This document shows, in pieces, positions 48,901-60,500 of a stretch of 64,000 nt of DNA. A program made the translations under genes and the position numbers. Source of the DNA: Lateolabrax maculatus (taxonomy: Eukaryota > Chordata > Actinopteri > Acropomatiformes > Lateolabracidae); the NCBI GenBank assembly GCA_031216445.1, contig CM062210.1, positions 2,219,501-2,283,500 of the forward strand. Reading direction: 5' to 3'. Positions within the stretch are counted from its first letter, which is position 1. Each line of letters opens with the position of its first letter. Under the pieces are notes generated by a model. The model made no database searches and was not told the origin of the DNA. It worked only from the letters and a program-made list of their open reading frames with translations.

Positions 48901-51900
48901 TGGAGGAGGGTCCTCCGGTGAAGGCGGAGCTGACTCGGGATCAGGGCCTGCAGTATTACCGCGTCATGCAGACTGTGAGACGCATGGAGCTCAAAGCTGA
49001 TCAACTCTACAAACAGAAGATCATCAGAGGCTTCTGTCACCTGTATGACGGACAGGTGAGAACTCGCAGGCGCATCACATGTTTTCTTTCCCACATTTTA
49101 TGTCTGAGAGGAAGGCCTGACCACTACTGAACAGGAAAATACACTTTCTACAGTTTGACATTGAGAATCACATGGTTACTTACATTTTAATTGTTTTATA
49201 CAATCTTTATTTACAGAATGTCTTGAAGAGAATCAGAGTGGAAAATTGTCTTTAGCTCTCCAAAACCATAAAAGCAGCATAAGAACATACAGCAACACAA
49301 AGAACAAACATGGTAACAAAACGCTAGTAAAAACATACAAATAACATATTTAAAATAAAGCATAAAACAAAAAATGGATGCATGCATTACTGCATTGATT
49401 TGCAGACAGTAGAAAAAAACAGTACCTACAGAAATTTGAAAAATACTTTGTACTTTATGTTTGACTTCTGGTAAATTACAACAAAGGAAAAAAAACCTGA
49501 ATTATGTGTTGAAACATGTGAAAAGATGCAGACAAAGATATTTACTGCATTAGTAAACGTGCATCAGATTTGTTAAAGTATAGTTTAAATGAGAGCATAA
49601 TAAAATGCTCTTCTCCTGCAGGAAGCGTGTGCAGCAGGCATCGAGGCAGCCATCAACCCCTCCGATCACCTGATTACTGCCTACCGCGCCCACGGATACA
49701 CGTACACCCGCGGCGTCCCCATCAAAGAGATCCTGGCCGAGCTCACAGGTGAGAGAGACGGTCTGAAAAGATGAACAATGAATGTGTGGATGAATTGTAC
49801 TTTCTTTTTCATTCATTTTCATTCTTAATCAGGTCGTAAAGGCGGTGTGGCCAAAGGAAAGGGGGGTTCAATGCACATGTATGCTCCAAATTTCTACGGC
49901 GGCAACGGCATCGTGGGAGCTCAGGTAAACGCCACACGAAAAACAAATATCAGCTGCTGTAAACATGGAGGTCCCCAGATTGAACAAATGTGTAGCGTAA
50001 AGTCACGATAAACCCTGTTTTTAAGACATGATTTAAAAGTGCTGGTTCATAACTCGGCTGTGAATTGTTCAGGTTCCTTTAGGAGCCGGCATCGCTCTGG
50101 CCTGCCAGTACCAAGGCAACAGTCAGGTGTGTGTCTCGCTCTACGGAGACGGCGCGGCCAATCAGGTAAACATCCTCCCAAAAAAAATAAACAGTCCCGC
50201 AATTAACTTGAATACACTTGCTGAACCCTGCTCTGGTCCAATCAGGGCCAGCTGTTCGAGGCCTTCAACATGGCCGCCCTGTGGAAGCTGCCGTGCATCT
50301 TCATCTGCGAGAACAACAAGTACGGCATGGGGACGTCGGTGGAGAGGGCCTCGGCCAGCACCGACTACTACAAGAGAGGAGACTTCATACCAGGAATCAG
50401 AGTGAGACAAATACTTTTTCCCCTCTTTAAGTGAACCGGAGATGTCTGTCAAACATCGGGGGGGTCCCGGGCGGTAGCTGCAGTGTTGCCTGTCGGCCGT
50501 ACGCTGCAGCTGGCCTGTGAGGACCTAGACTATAACAGGAGGAGGCTGACAGCCCGTCCTGGCAGTTGCAGGTGTGAGCATGCACTCAGCTGTCTGATGC
50601 TCATGTATGATACTGCAGACAAACAACTTATCGGGAAAACGATCGATCGGTTATCAGTCTGATTCCTCTTCCAGGTTGCGGCCACATCTACACTATATCA
50701 GAGGTTTTTTTTGATCAATAGTAATGTATAAAACTGCTTGTAATGGGTTGTAGTTTTAATGTCCCTGCTTGTTTTGTGACGGTGTTTTCTTGTCTCGCAG
50801 GTGGACGGGATGGACGTCCTGTGTGTCAGAGAGGCCACAAAGTTTGCAGCAGACCACTGCAGATCTGGAAAGGTGAACTGAGCCTCTCCGTGTCACGACT
50901 TTATCTTGAAGCTGATCTCCTCGTAGCATTTATCTTCCATAACTTCCACAAACTGGAATTCCCTGAAGCATTTGTTGTTGGGAATCTGACTGCACTCTTA
51001 TCCAGCGCAGTCATACAAAAGCTTCACATATTCAGAGTATAAAGATGGCAGACAGCTGTGAGGGATTTTGAGCGGTTTGGATGAGAAATTACTGTTTTTT
51101 GTTTTTCAGGGCCCCATTTTAATGGAGCTGCAGACCTACCGTTACCATGGACACAGCATGAGCGACCCAGGCGTCAGGTGAGTGACCTTTAACACTCTTC
51201 AATTACTTTATTCTGTTTCTATTATATTTCTTCACTGTCTAGGTCTGTCTTTCTTCACTGTTTTTTAAGTTGTCAGGTTGTTCTTTCACATCAGGTATCA
51301 TGAATCAAATAAAAAAAAGAAAAAAACTTTTGCAGGGAGGTTTTTTTTTTTTTTTGGCTTTTCAATGAAAACCAGAGTTGTTTCATTGGTCCTAACTGTG
51401 ACGTCACTTCCTGTAGCTACCGCACTCGTGAGGAGATCCAGGAAGTGCGCAGTAAGAGCGACCCCATCTCCTTGCTGAAAGAGCGCATGCTCAGTAACAA
51501 CATGGCATCTGTAGAGGAGTTCAAGGTGAGGAAACCCAACACACTGTACAGAACAATCTGCTGTGAACTCCAGTAAGAACAGAACATTTAACCTGATTTA
51601 ATCCCATTTATTAATGTGTAATGTGCTGTGCGTGATAGTGGCATTAACTTAGTTTTAGGGAGTTGTAGTTTCAGCTGACGCTTGTGGAAAGTGTGCGCTC
51701 TCCGGTCTGAAAACCCCGTCAGAATTTCTTGAGAAAATCTGCGTGGAGGTTGATGAGAAATAGTCGTGTTTGTCAGTAAAGGTGGAGGAGGTATCCTGGC
51801 CTAAATGGAAACCCTGAACCACAGAAGCACCTACGCATTAGTAAACGCTCACCTCTGACCCCCATATCGTTTCTTTTTTGACTTTCTGTCTTTATAGATG

Positions 51901-52415
51901 TTGAATAGGTGGCCCTAACTTTGCAAAACAAACTCCAACAACAAACTTTCAGTGCCTTGTTGTGCCTTGTCCAAAGAGGAGCAGAAATCGAATAATCTGA
52001 AGGTGATTAACTGACTTTAAAGCGTCACTAAACAGGAAACCAAGAACTACGACACAACCTTCATTTAGATGAAAGGGAAAAACTCTACATAAAAAAACGT
52101 ATTTGTTTTCTTCCTTCTGTAAAGTAACTACAGTTATGGAAAGTGCTCTGAAGTCCCTTCGGTTTACTTGATGAGGTTTTGAAGGAGAAATGGAAACCCC
52201 TCTGTGTTGTGGAGCTGTAGAGATTAATGAGTCCTCTCCTCTCCTGTCAGGAAATCGACGTTGGGATCCGAAAGGAGGTGGAGGAGGCCGCTCAGTTCGC
52301 AACATCTGACCCGGAGCCGCCGCTGGAGGAGCTCTGCAACCACATCTTCAGCAACGACTCGCCGCTAGAGATCCGCGGGACGCACCCCTGGTCCAAGCTC
52401 AAGTCCGTCAGCTAG
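44594..52415 (+). CDS. pdha1: Pyruvate dehydrogenase E1 component subunit alpha, mitochondrial
   Basis: Eleven constitutive exons: 44594-44653, 48727-48792, 48882-49055, 49622-49748, 49833-49924, 50073-50165, 50246-50401, 50801-50872, 51110-51177, 51417-51525 and 52251-52415. They give 393 aa (human 390) with every phase consistent. The presequence MQNMLTIISNALCRITGRNV plus VVVSRSFADFTPQ leads into KCDVHRLEEGPPV. The thiamine diphosphate motif runs from GDG (about residues 198-200) to the paired Asn at about 227-228. The three regulatory serines are conserved: YGMGTS (about 235), YRYHGHS (about 296) and MSDPGVS (about 303), targets of PDH kinases. It ends KSVS. E1 alpha pairs with E1 beta and decarboxylates pyruvate in the matrix, feeding acetyl-CoA to the citric acid cycle. 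Intron 1 (4.07 kb) contains in-frame candidate cassette exons, listed separately; including the two strong ones gives 452 aa. Confidence 0.96.
46168..46188 (+). CDS. pdha1: Candidate 21-nt in-frame microexon of pdha1
   Basis: A long pyrimidine tract (46118-46160) and ...ccctag acceptor precede 21 bases encoding GAQTVSE, followed by the strong donor GTAAGC. Length is a multiple of three and it fits phase 0 between pdha1 exons 1 and 2. The inserted residues would fall in the mitochondrial presequence. Inferred from splice signals only. Confidence 0.5.
47396..47551 (+). CDS. pdha1: Candidate 156-nt proline-rich cassette exon of pdha1
   Basis: Acceptor ttccccag and donor GTAAGA bound 52 open codons in phase 0, matching the phase at both pdha1 exon 1 and exon 2. 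The segment begins LLIDLSEYVNVTSPAAPAL, passes through QPPKPPPVRTRAPAAE, and ends QTDQLDRP. It is GC-rich with many CpG, unlike the AT-rich intron around it, which argues for selection on sequence. Inclusion would insert a proline-rich segment before the RSFADF region of the presequence. I do not recognise it as a domain. Confidence 0.55.
48492..48629 (+). CDS. pdha1: Weak third cassette-exon candidate of pdha1
   Basis: An acceptor (ccccacatcag) opens 46 phase-0 codons, again proline-rich (ELDPPPPSPRPPAPLTSTRC), up to a poor donor GTGTGC. It includes a poly-C run that could shift frame between alleles. The donor is weak, so confidence is low. Confidence 0.25.
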
Positions 52416-54060
52416 ACCGCTCACATTCACACACTCCAAATATACAAATACACACCGACCTGCTAACCTTCATCACAAGTAGAGTCCTTTAACTGCACCG
52501 ACACCATGACTTTTTAAAGAAATACCCAAAAATATTGAGCACCTCCTTCGATTTTTAGATCATTCCGCACCTTAATGGGACTCAGCTTCTCCCTGAAACT
52601 TGCCAGTGTTATTTATTTATAGTTTTATATAGATATATTTAAGATTTATTCTGTCTGTATGTGTGTTGTACACCTGACCAGTCTGTTATCATCGAGCCAC
52701 CGCGTGCTGATGCAGATGTTTTGAAAATGAGTGATTGGCGCTCTGTGTACGTCACAGGTGGCTTTACAGCTTTTAAAGAACTGCAGCGACGCACAAGATA
52801 CGCACAAAACTTATGCTTCCTGTTTTCCATTTAGTTTTTCCCAAATATACCACGTCTGTTACAAATCCCTCCACTTCCTAGTAGCATTTTTTTTTTTTTT
52901 TCCCCTGCTGTTTTCCAGCCTTTTAAATGTTCAACAATTCTGCTTTTAAGAAACCAGCAGCAACTTTGAAAAACCACTCGTGAATATTGAAATGTCACTT
53001 TCTCTCAAAACAATCACTTGAGTCTTTTAACTTCTCGGATCTCTTTGTTTAGTTTAAACATGTTGTACGATGCAGCAGGAAGAGATTCAGTGTCGGCAAG
53101 ATGAGTCTGAAGCAGTGGTGGAAAGTAACAAAGTACATTTACTCCAGTACAAATTTAACGTAGTTGTACTTCTACTTCATAACATCGGAGAGGGAAATTG
53201 TGTTTTTTACTCCACTACATTTATTTGACAAATGTAGTTTCTAGTTACTTTATAGATTAAGATTTTGTGGAGAAAACGCATGAAGAGCTTATAAAATGAT
53301 ATATATATATAATTATAATTAAGCTTATTGGCAGTATATAAAGTAATTAGAGCTCTTTCACCAGCTGTAACATTAAAGTGATGAACACATAATGCATCTA
53401 TAATCAATAATATAGTGTGTGTGTGTGTGTGTGTGTGTGTTCTGTAATGGGCCATAGTTGCAGAGTGAGTACTTTTACTACTTTAAGTATATTTTGATGC
53501 TTATACTTTTGTACTTTTACTTAAGTAAATTATCTGAGTACTTCTTCCACCACTTGTTTAAAGATATACTATATATTTATTAGGATTTCTGAATATTAAT
53601 GACTGATCAGTGCTGTCAGAAAACACAAGTGAATTAAAGCCCCAAACTTCAATATTTTACATTCAGCAAAGATTTTTAGTGACTCTCAGGAAACTACTGA
53701 GCAGCACATCCCAACATTTACCAGCCACTTCATAAAAAACGCTGGAGGAAAGATTTGAGGGAACGATTCTCCTCCTCTGCTGGTAGATGGATACACTACA
53801 ATATATTATTTTACAGTTTTTCTGGACACATTTAAATCTGCTTTGTGAGAATTATGTGACTGCAACATGTTAAGATGCATTTAAAATATGGAACAAGTAT
53901 CTGTGTTTAATGTCTTTCATGGGAAAATCTGAGGGTGAAAAACAGCCAGTTTCTGTTACTGCCATTATTTACAAGAAAGTTTGTTACAGAAAAGAAGCTT
54001 TACTCGACTACTTGTGAGCGATGAACTGAGACTGTTGGGCTGTAAAATAAATGCATAATG
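52416..54060 (+). other. pdha1: pdha1 3' UTR (inferred), poly(A) signal at 54046-54051
   Basis: The first good AATAAA after the stop is at 54046-54051. If used, the 3' UTR is about 1.6 kb and includes the MITE at 53113-53555. An earlier unrecognised variant signal is possible. Confidence 0.35.
53113..53555. mobile_element. Non-autonomous DNA transposon (MITE), near complete
   Basis: Left end CAGTGGTGGAAAGTAAC and right end CTTCTTCCACCACTT are inverted copies. The interior has 'ttactccactacatttattt', a GT microsatellite and 'gtacttttacttaagtaaat'. This matches, from memory, a highly abundant teleost element usually placed with hAT-type MITEs. No transposase is present. Target-site duplication is not clear. 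Confidence 0.7.
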
Positions 54061-54289
54061 AAAGCAGGAAGGTGAGGCTGTGTTTGTGTTTTCAGTTTCT
54101 TTATCTCATCAGTGGCAGTTTCTGCACAAGTCTGTAAAAAATGTAACATGTCAGCATTAAAGTTTGGAGTTTGAAACATGTTTCATGTTAAAGGTAAAAT
54201 CAAGAGTTCACATACACATGAGCCTCAGATCAGTTCAGATAATAACAAATACTCCCAAATATTTAACTTAATCTTCAAATTCATGTCAA

Positions 54290-54667
54290 AGGGGACATTT
54301 GCAACCATGAGTCACGTACTTTATTTTCTACTCTGCTACAGTTCAGAGGGAAATATTCTTTTTACGTAAATGTTTATCTGACCGCTTTATTTTACTTCAC
54401 AAATTAAGAGATTTATACAAGTAAAACTGAAAGATATTCATCAATTAATCCATTGACAGATAATTAACTGGCTGATTTAACTATTTTGGTTATCCATTTG
54501 TAATTTTTCATGTCAAAACAGTTCCAGCTTCTCAAATGTGCTGCTTTTCCTGATTATACTTATTTTGATTTAAGTAATTTTCAAGGCAGTACTTTCACTT
54601 GTAACAGAGTATTTTTACAGTACTTTTAGTACTTTTACTAAAGGATCTGAGTACTTCCTCCACCACT
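54290..54667. mobile_element. Second copy of the CAGTGGTGGAA MITE family (5' end eroded)
   Basis: Internal motifs 'cgtactttattttctactc' and 'tttacttcacaaattaagag' end in 'gatctgagtacttcctccac' and CACTG at 54667. An insertion-like stretch in the middle resembles the other dispersed repeat. Confidence 0.5.
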
Positions 54668-54940
54668 GTCCACTAGATGTCACTGCCAGGCTGTAAAATC
54701 AACTAATATTATTTATCGACAGTCATGGTAACCAAACATTACAGCTGAACAGTAATCAAATGGAAGAATTGTTACTATAATTTATAGGCGGTTAATGAAA
54801 ATCTTCCCATTTACAGACAAACACTTAATTGTTGAGCATGTTTCCATCAAATTAACACTATTCAGAAATAAAATGTATTAGTAAATCACAGAAGTGCAAC
54901 TTTATAAACATGAGTTTTTTGTAAACATCTAAAGAAAGAC

Positions 54941-55231
54941 CAGCGGTGGAAGAATTACTCAGATCCTTAAGGAAAAGTACAGAAGTAACTTATCTTATAT
55001 TAAAAGTGTCAAAAGTAAAAGTTGTGTCATTATGCAGAAGAATACTAGATTTTGTTATTATCACTAATGAAGACATGTAAGAGCATTTTACTGTTGTAGT
55101 TCATCAATGTGGATTCATTTTCTTTACATACAAACGTGTTCTTTATGTAAAAAGTCACTAATAAAGTGTCAAATAAATGCAGTACAGTATAAAGTAGCAC
55201 ATAATGGAAATACTCAGGTATTCTAGCACTG
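54941..55231. mobile_element. Third copy of the CAGTGGTGGAA MITE family
   Basis: Begins CAGCGGTGGAAGAATTACTC and ends 'aaatactcaggtattctag' CACTG. It is shorter than the 53113 copy and in the opposite internal orientation. Confidence 0.55.
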
Positions 55232-55489
55232 ATTTGCTGACAGCACATTTCTAAAGGTTTAAAATTAACACTGAGGGAGTTTAAATGCAGGTAAAATCTT
55301 TAAAAACCATTAAAAAAACAAACAAATCTTTCTTCTCCTGAAGCAACAGAACCTGAAAGATTTACGAGCTGGTTATTTTCTGAATTAAATGAATTTATTA
55401 TTATTATTCCTCGGGATCACGCGGACTTGACTCCACGCCTCCTGAGTGACGCAGGCGTGACGCGGCGGGCTGACGGACAGGTAAGCCGA

Positions 55490-55962
55490 CACCGGCCGCC
55501 ATATTGGGAAACAACGGAAGTGAGAGAGAGAGAGAGAGAGAGATAACCAACTGTGTGTGTGTGTGTTGAGTCAGTCAGTTTCCTGAAAAAGGGCGTCCTC
55601 CTCGCTGCTCTCTCATGTTTGTCTCTCCGGAGGAAGGGGCGGACTCAGCGCCGCGGCAGATCCGGAATTAGAAGGTGTTCGCTCGGCTCGGCGCGGTCGG
55701 TCGGTCGGTCGGTGGTGGTGGGGCTCCGCGGCGGTTCGGTGAGGCAACAGGAAACAGAGGCGGGAACCAGCTAAACATTATAATAATTATTATAATTTAA
55801 AACATACAATAAAAACATTTTAAAACCGGGGGAGAGAAGCCGGGTGGAGTGAAAGTGTCGAGTGAAGGAGGGACGACAAACCGCGGCAGGAAAGAGGAAT
55901 AAAAGAAGAAGAAGAAGAGAGAAAAGTAGAAGAAGAAGAAGAAGAAGAAGAAGAAGAAGAAG
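55490..55962 (+). promoter_or_regulatory. rps6ka3: rps6ka3 CpG-rich promoter and 5' UTR
   Basis: A CpG-dense block contains GCCGCCATATTGG (55495-55507, a reverse YY1-like site) and CGGAAGTGAG (ETS-like), a GA repeat at 55520-55542, four TCGG repeats near 55697, and a purine-rich GAA repeat running up to the start codon. No TATA box was seen. The transcript start is probably near 55500. Confidence 0.5.
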
Positions 55963-56029
55963 ATGCCTCTGGCTCAGCTGGCAGATCCGTGGCAGAAGAT
56001 GCCCCTGGGGGGGACGGCTGGAGAGGTGA

Positions 56030-56070
<41 letters not shown>

Positions 56071-57532
56071 CACAGGTAACACACACTCACCTCTCAGGGC
56101 TCACCTGGCGCACCTGAGACTCACTGTCACATCCCCGCCGGCAGCCTGAGAGGATCCCTGCCGGCAGCCTGAGAGGATCCCTGAGAGGATCCCTGAGAGG
56201 ATCCCTGCCGGCAGCCTGAGAGGATCCCTGAGAGGATCCCTGCCGGCAGCCTGAGAGGATCCCTGAGAGGATCCCTGAGAGGATCCTGAGGGCTCAAAGC
56301 TGCTGTCAGACTGTGGAAGAATGAGACCACCGCTGTGTGACTGTCAGACACTGTTCATTTACTGTCACATTTTTGTACTTTAGACTTTTTCTTTGCACAT
56401 ATTCAAATATTCTGTAAAAACAACAACAAAGGGGCATATAATGATTAAAAGCGCCTTAAATTCCCTCTCAAGTCCAGAGCTGAAGCGATTAGTAGATTAA
56501 TCAATCTATCAATTAGTTGACTCAGGTCACTATTGAGTGTTAGACTTACTAACATACTACAACACCCTCTTATTGTTCCCTTTTAAGTGTTAAAGTACTG
56601 TTACACGCCACACAAATATAATAATAAAGCATCAGATCTCTATAAACCACAATGAAGTCTATAAATATAGAGGCCATAAAGTGCATTAACAGGACAATAC
56701 AGCACCACGAATGCTCTGTAAGTGCTCCGTGAAAGCACATGAAATGATACAATATGTGATTAAGTTGTCAATTCACATTACAGTGACACTAAATTAGATT
56801 TAAAAACACCACAAACAGAAACACAAACATACTATAATACTGTCTACAAGCAGTGTGCTGGAGATGCAAGTACCATAAAGTACCATAATGTCACTAAAAT
56901 CTACCAAATATGTGCTAAGATCTCTATAGGAATATATAATTATACTTTATTTGCATTATCAATTACTCTGCAGATTGCTTCGTGTTATTGGTTAATTGTG
57001 TAGTCTCTAAAATTTTGGAAAATAGTGAAAAAATGCTCATCACAATTTCCAAAAAGTGTCCGGTGATGTCTTCAAATGTCCAAAACCCAAAGATTATTTA
57101 TTTACCTTCATACAAGACAAAAAAGGAAGCAAATTTTCGTAATTTAGGGGCTGGAAACAGATCATTTCTTTAGATTTTTGCTAGAAAAGTGACTAAAATC
57201 ATTCAGCAATTATCAAAGCAGCTGGGGATCTATTTTGACAGTAAGGTCAATACTGGGTAACACTAATGTGCAGGCAAGCGTGTGAAAGGCTTTGTAGTGG
57301 TTTTGATTTGATTTTTGGGAGGATTTATTATAAATAGAGGCAAATAGGCAAAGCCAAAGTGTGGGATTGTTCTACAGAAAAAGGGCTTTTGTCTCCAAAA
57401 CTGAGATACAAGACTGAAACAAAAACAGCTCCTGTGTGTTTTTTTTTTTTTCTTCCTTCTTACAAATGTTTGAATCTTGATAAAGAGCAGGAGGCGGTGC
57501 CACTGCGACCGCATGATTCAGGAAGAGCTTAC

Positions 57533-57586
<54 letters not shown>

Positions 57587-60500
57587 ACTTCCTGTATGAG
57601 GTGTCACAAGGGCTGCATGGAGAAATAGGGTGTGTGTGTGTCACTCTGTAGGCAGATCGTGAATAATCAAACCTGATTCACGATAGGCTCAAACTGAAAA
57701 ATGCACTGAGTCACAGCCAGCTTCTCTTTTTTTTTTCGCTCCTTCGCCTCCTAACAAGCTCGTACCTGCTCACTCGACCTCTTTTCACCTCACCGTCAGC
57801 CCTACAGGAACGTAGGTGATGCTCTGCTCAATGAAACTGACCTTTGACCCTCAAGTAACACCTCTTAAGCCTTTTTCGGCGTGCGGAGATGCATTTGATA
57901 GCTGAGTGTTTTGAAGTTTTTTTTTTCTAGGCCCCCACAGCACAAAACACATAACACTTATGCACACAAAGGAGCGAGAGGGGAAGTTGTGGAATGAAGA
58001 AAAGACGCTTCTGTAGGATTTTCGCCCTAAAGACAAGATCATTCAACGCACACACACACACAAAGAGCAGAGAGGGGATGCACTTGTCTGCTGAAATGCG
58101 GAAACAAAGATGAGTGCAATTCAAGATGGCTGCAGCAATGAATCTGCAGGCCTCAATGTTTTCTTACTACATGAATAAGGTGCATTAGAAAAGCTGGGTA
58201 AAAATGGCAACATTTGATAAAGAATGTCCTTTAGGGCTGCAACCAATTATTATTGTCGTTATCAATTAATTGTTTTGTGTCAGGAAATAACAGAAAATGG
58301 CAATTATAATTTCCGAGAGCGCAAGGTGATGCTTTGAAATTGCTTATTTTATCCAACCGACTGTCCAAACACTTAAAACATTGAAAGAAAATCATCAAAT
58401 CCTCACATTTTAGAAGGCAGAACCACTACATTTCTGCCCCTTTTGCTTGAAAAGTAGCTGAAACTATGTCAGAATAGTTGCTGATCAATGTTCTTAATCA
58501 ATTATTGGATTGACTGAAAAAATTAAAGTGCAACTATTTTGATAATAAATTAATTTAATTTTTTCGCCAATCCAAGCATCTCATGTGAAGACTTCGATTC
58601 GTGAACAAAGTGTCTGGCAAATGAATCGATGAAGAACATAATTGTAAGTTGCCGCTCTAGTTCAGAAAAATTAGAACAAACTCTCTTTCCAGAAGCAATT
58701 TTCTGGTTACCCTGGATAATCCGCAGATTGTGCTGTGTTCAGGTGTTTTCAGTTTAATCCGGATATTGGCATCCATCTCCCAATAAGATCCAAACTGTGA
58801 TTCAAAGAATCTGGAGTTTGATTCAATTTGATTAGATTAAGTTACATCAGATAAATACCAATATTACGTAAGTATGAAATCGCTTCTCCGAGTTTACCCT
58901 GGGAACTTCATTTCTTTATATTCCACAAGTAAGTGTCTGTTATTTACAAGATTCAAGAAAGGATTTATTGTCATTCTTTCAATATTCAGCCCTCAGTGTC
59001 TCCATGGACACAATAAAGAAACAAAACAGGTGCATTATTTACATTATACATTATGTTTTTGACTCAAAATAAAATTTTTATGCACATTCAATATCTTGAT
59101 TTCCCCAATTTAGACATTTTAATAGTTAATATTAACTGTACAACTGTACGTGATGTTTTAATGTAAAATTCACTTCCATTGTGGTTGGATCTCAGGCAGG
59201 AATAAATGTCCTCCGTACAGTCCTTTTTAACCCAGTAATACCCTTATGCCCATATATCCATTGACAGTATTATTGGCCGCTGTAATTCAAATCTAAGACA
59301 TGGGGGTCAAAGTCCACAGTCCTCTTTCTGTGCAAACATGCCTTCAAAAGTTCAGCCGAACCGAATATGAGACTTCAACAGTCTTATTAGTCAAACTCAA
59401 ACGGGTGTTTTTCAGTGCTGTAGCTCTGTGTTTCCCTGGACAGTTTCGTGGACTGTTGGAGGAACAGTTACACGAGCAGGAAGCTGTGCAGTAAAATTAA
59501 TTCAGCAGATACTGACATGATTTGACTAAATGCTGCTGAAGCCTGATTTCGCCCTCCACGTGTTTCTTTGAGGTTGCATTAAGAAGAGATCGCTTCATGA
59601 CCGCTATGGATGGGAGGAACAGTTACAGCGACTAATGAATTAAGCTCTTTAAAAGCACATATGGCATGCGAGTGTCAACACGAAGCCACAGATGAGCCCA
59701 TACAGCAGCGTCACTTCTGTTGAGCCGGGCTGCACCGTGTTTGTGGACATGTTTGCCAGCTCTGCATATTATTTGCGCGTCGATATCCGATTACAACGTG
59801 GGCAGACTCAAGAAATGCAAAGCCGTGTGATCAGATGTCATTTATCCAGATACAGATCGCATGTTAATAGGGCAAAAAAGGCCTGAAGAAAAGCATTTGA
59901 ATAACAGACACAAAGTAGTCCCTACTTCAAAAACGAAAGCCCCAGTTTGCATTGAAAATCGCACTCTTGCTCTGAGTCATAACTCAGTCAAATCTGAGCA
60001 CAGACATGGTACATATATTTATTTTTTTATTCACTGTGACTTAAATGTCCAGAGGATATTGTTATCTCCATATAAACCAATTCTTAAATCCAATTAGAAA
60101 TCCTAGAAAAAAGACGCTGCTCATAACTGCAGTACTTGCCTGAGAATCATTAAGTTTTTAGGTTTTCTTCAGTGTTAAAGTAATCCAGTGAAAGTTGTCT
60201 GTTCATCCGTGAGTACACTGCAGACAGGACTTTTAATAGTGCCAATTTGTCATAATATAAACAAATATAGGCTTTAAAAACCCCATGGTGACCTTATACT
60301 TCCTGTTTATATCCTCCAAAGCCCCCAAATTATGGGAACTGTAGTTCCAAAACTTAGAGCGCGATTATCCCCCAAATCTAAGTGAGACAAAGTATCATTA
60401 CAGTCAGTGGTTCTTATATTTCTTCATATACTTAATATTTGCGATGCAGTTGGCTCAGTCTTGTCTGATGGGGGTCCCACAGTGTCCTCAGAGACTCTCT

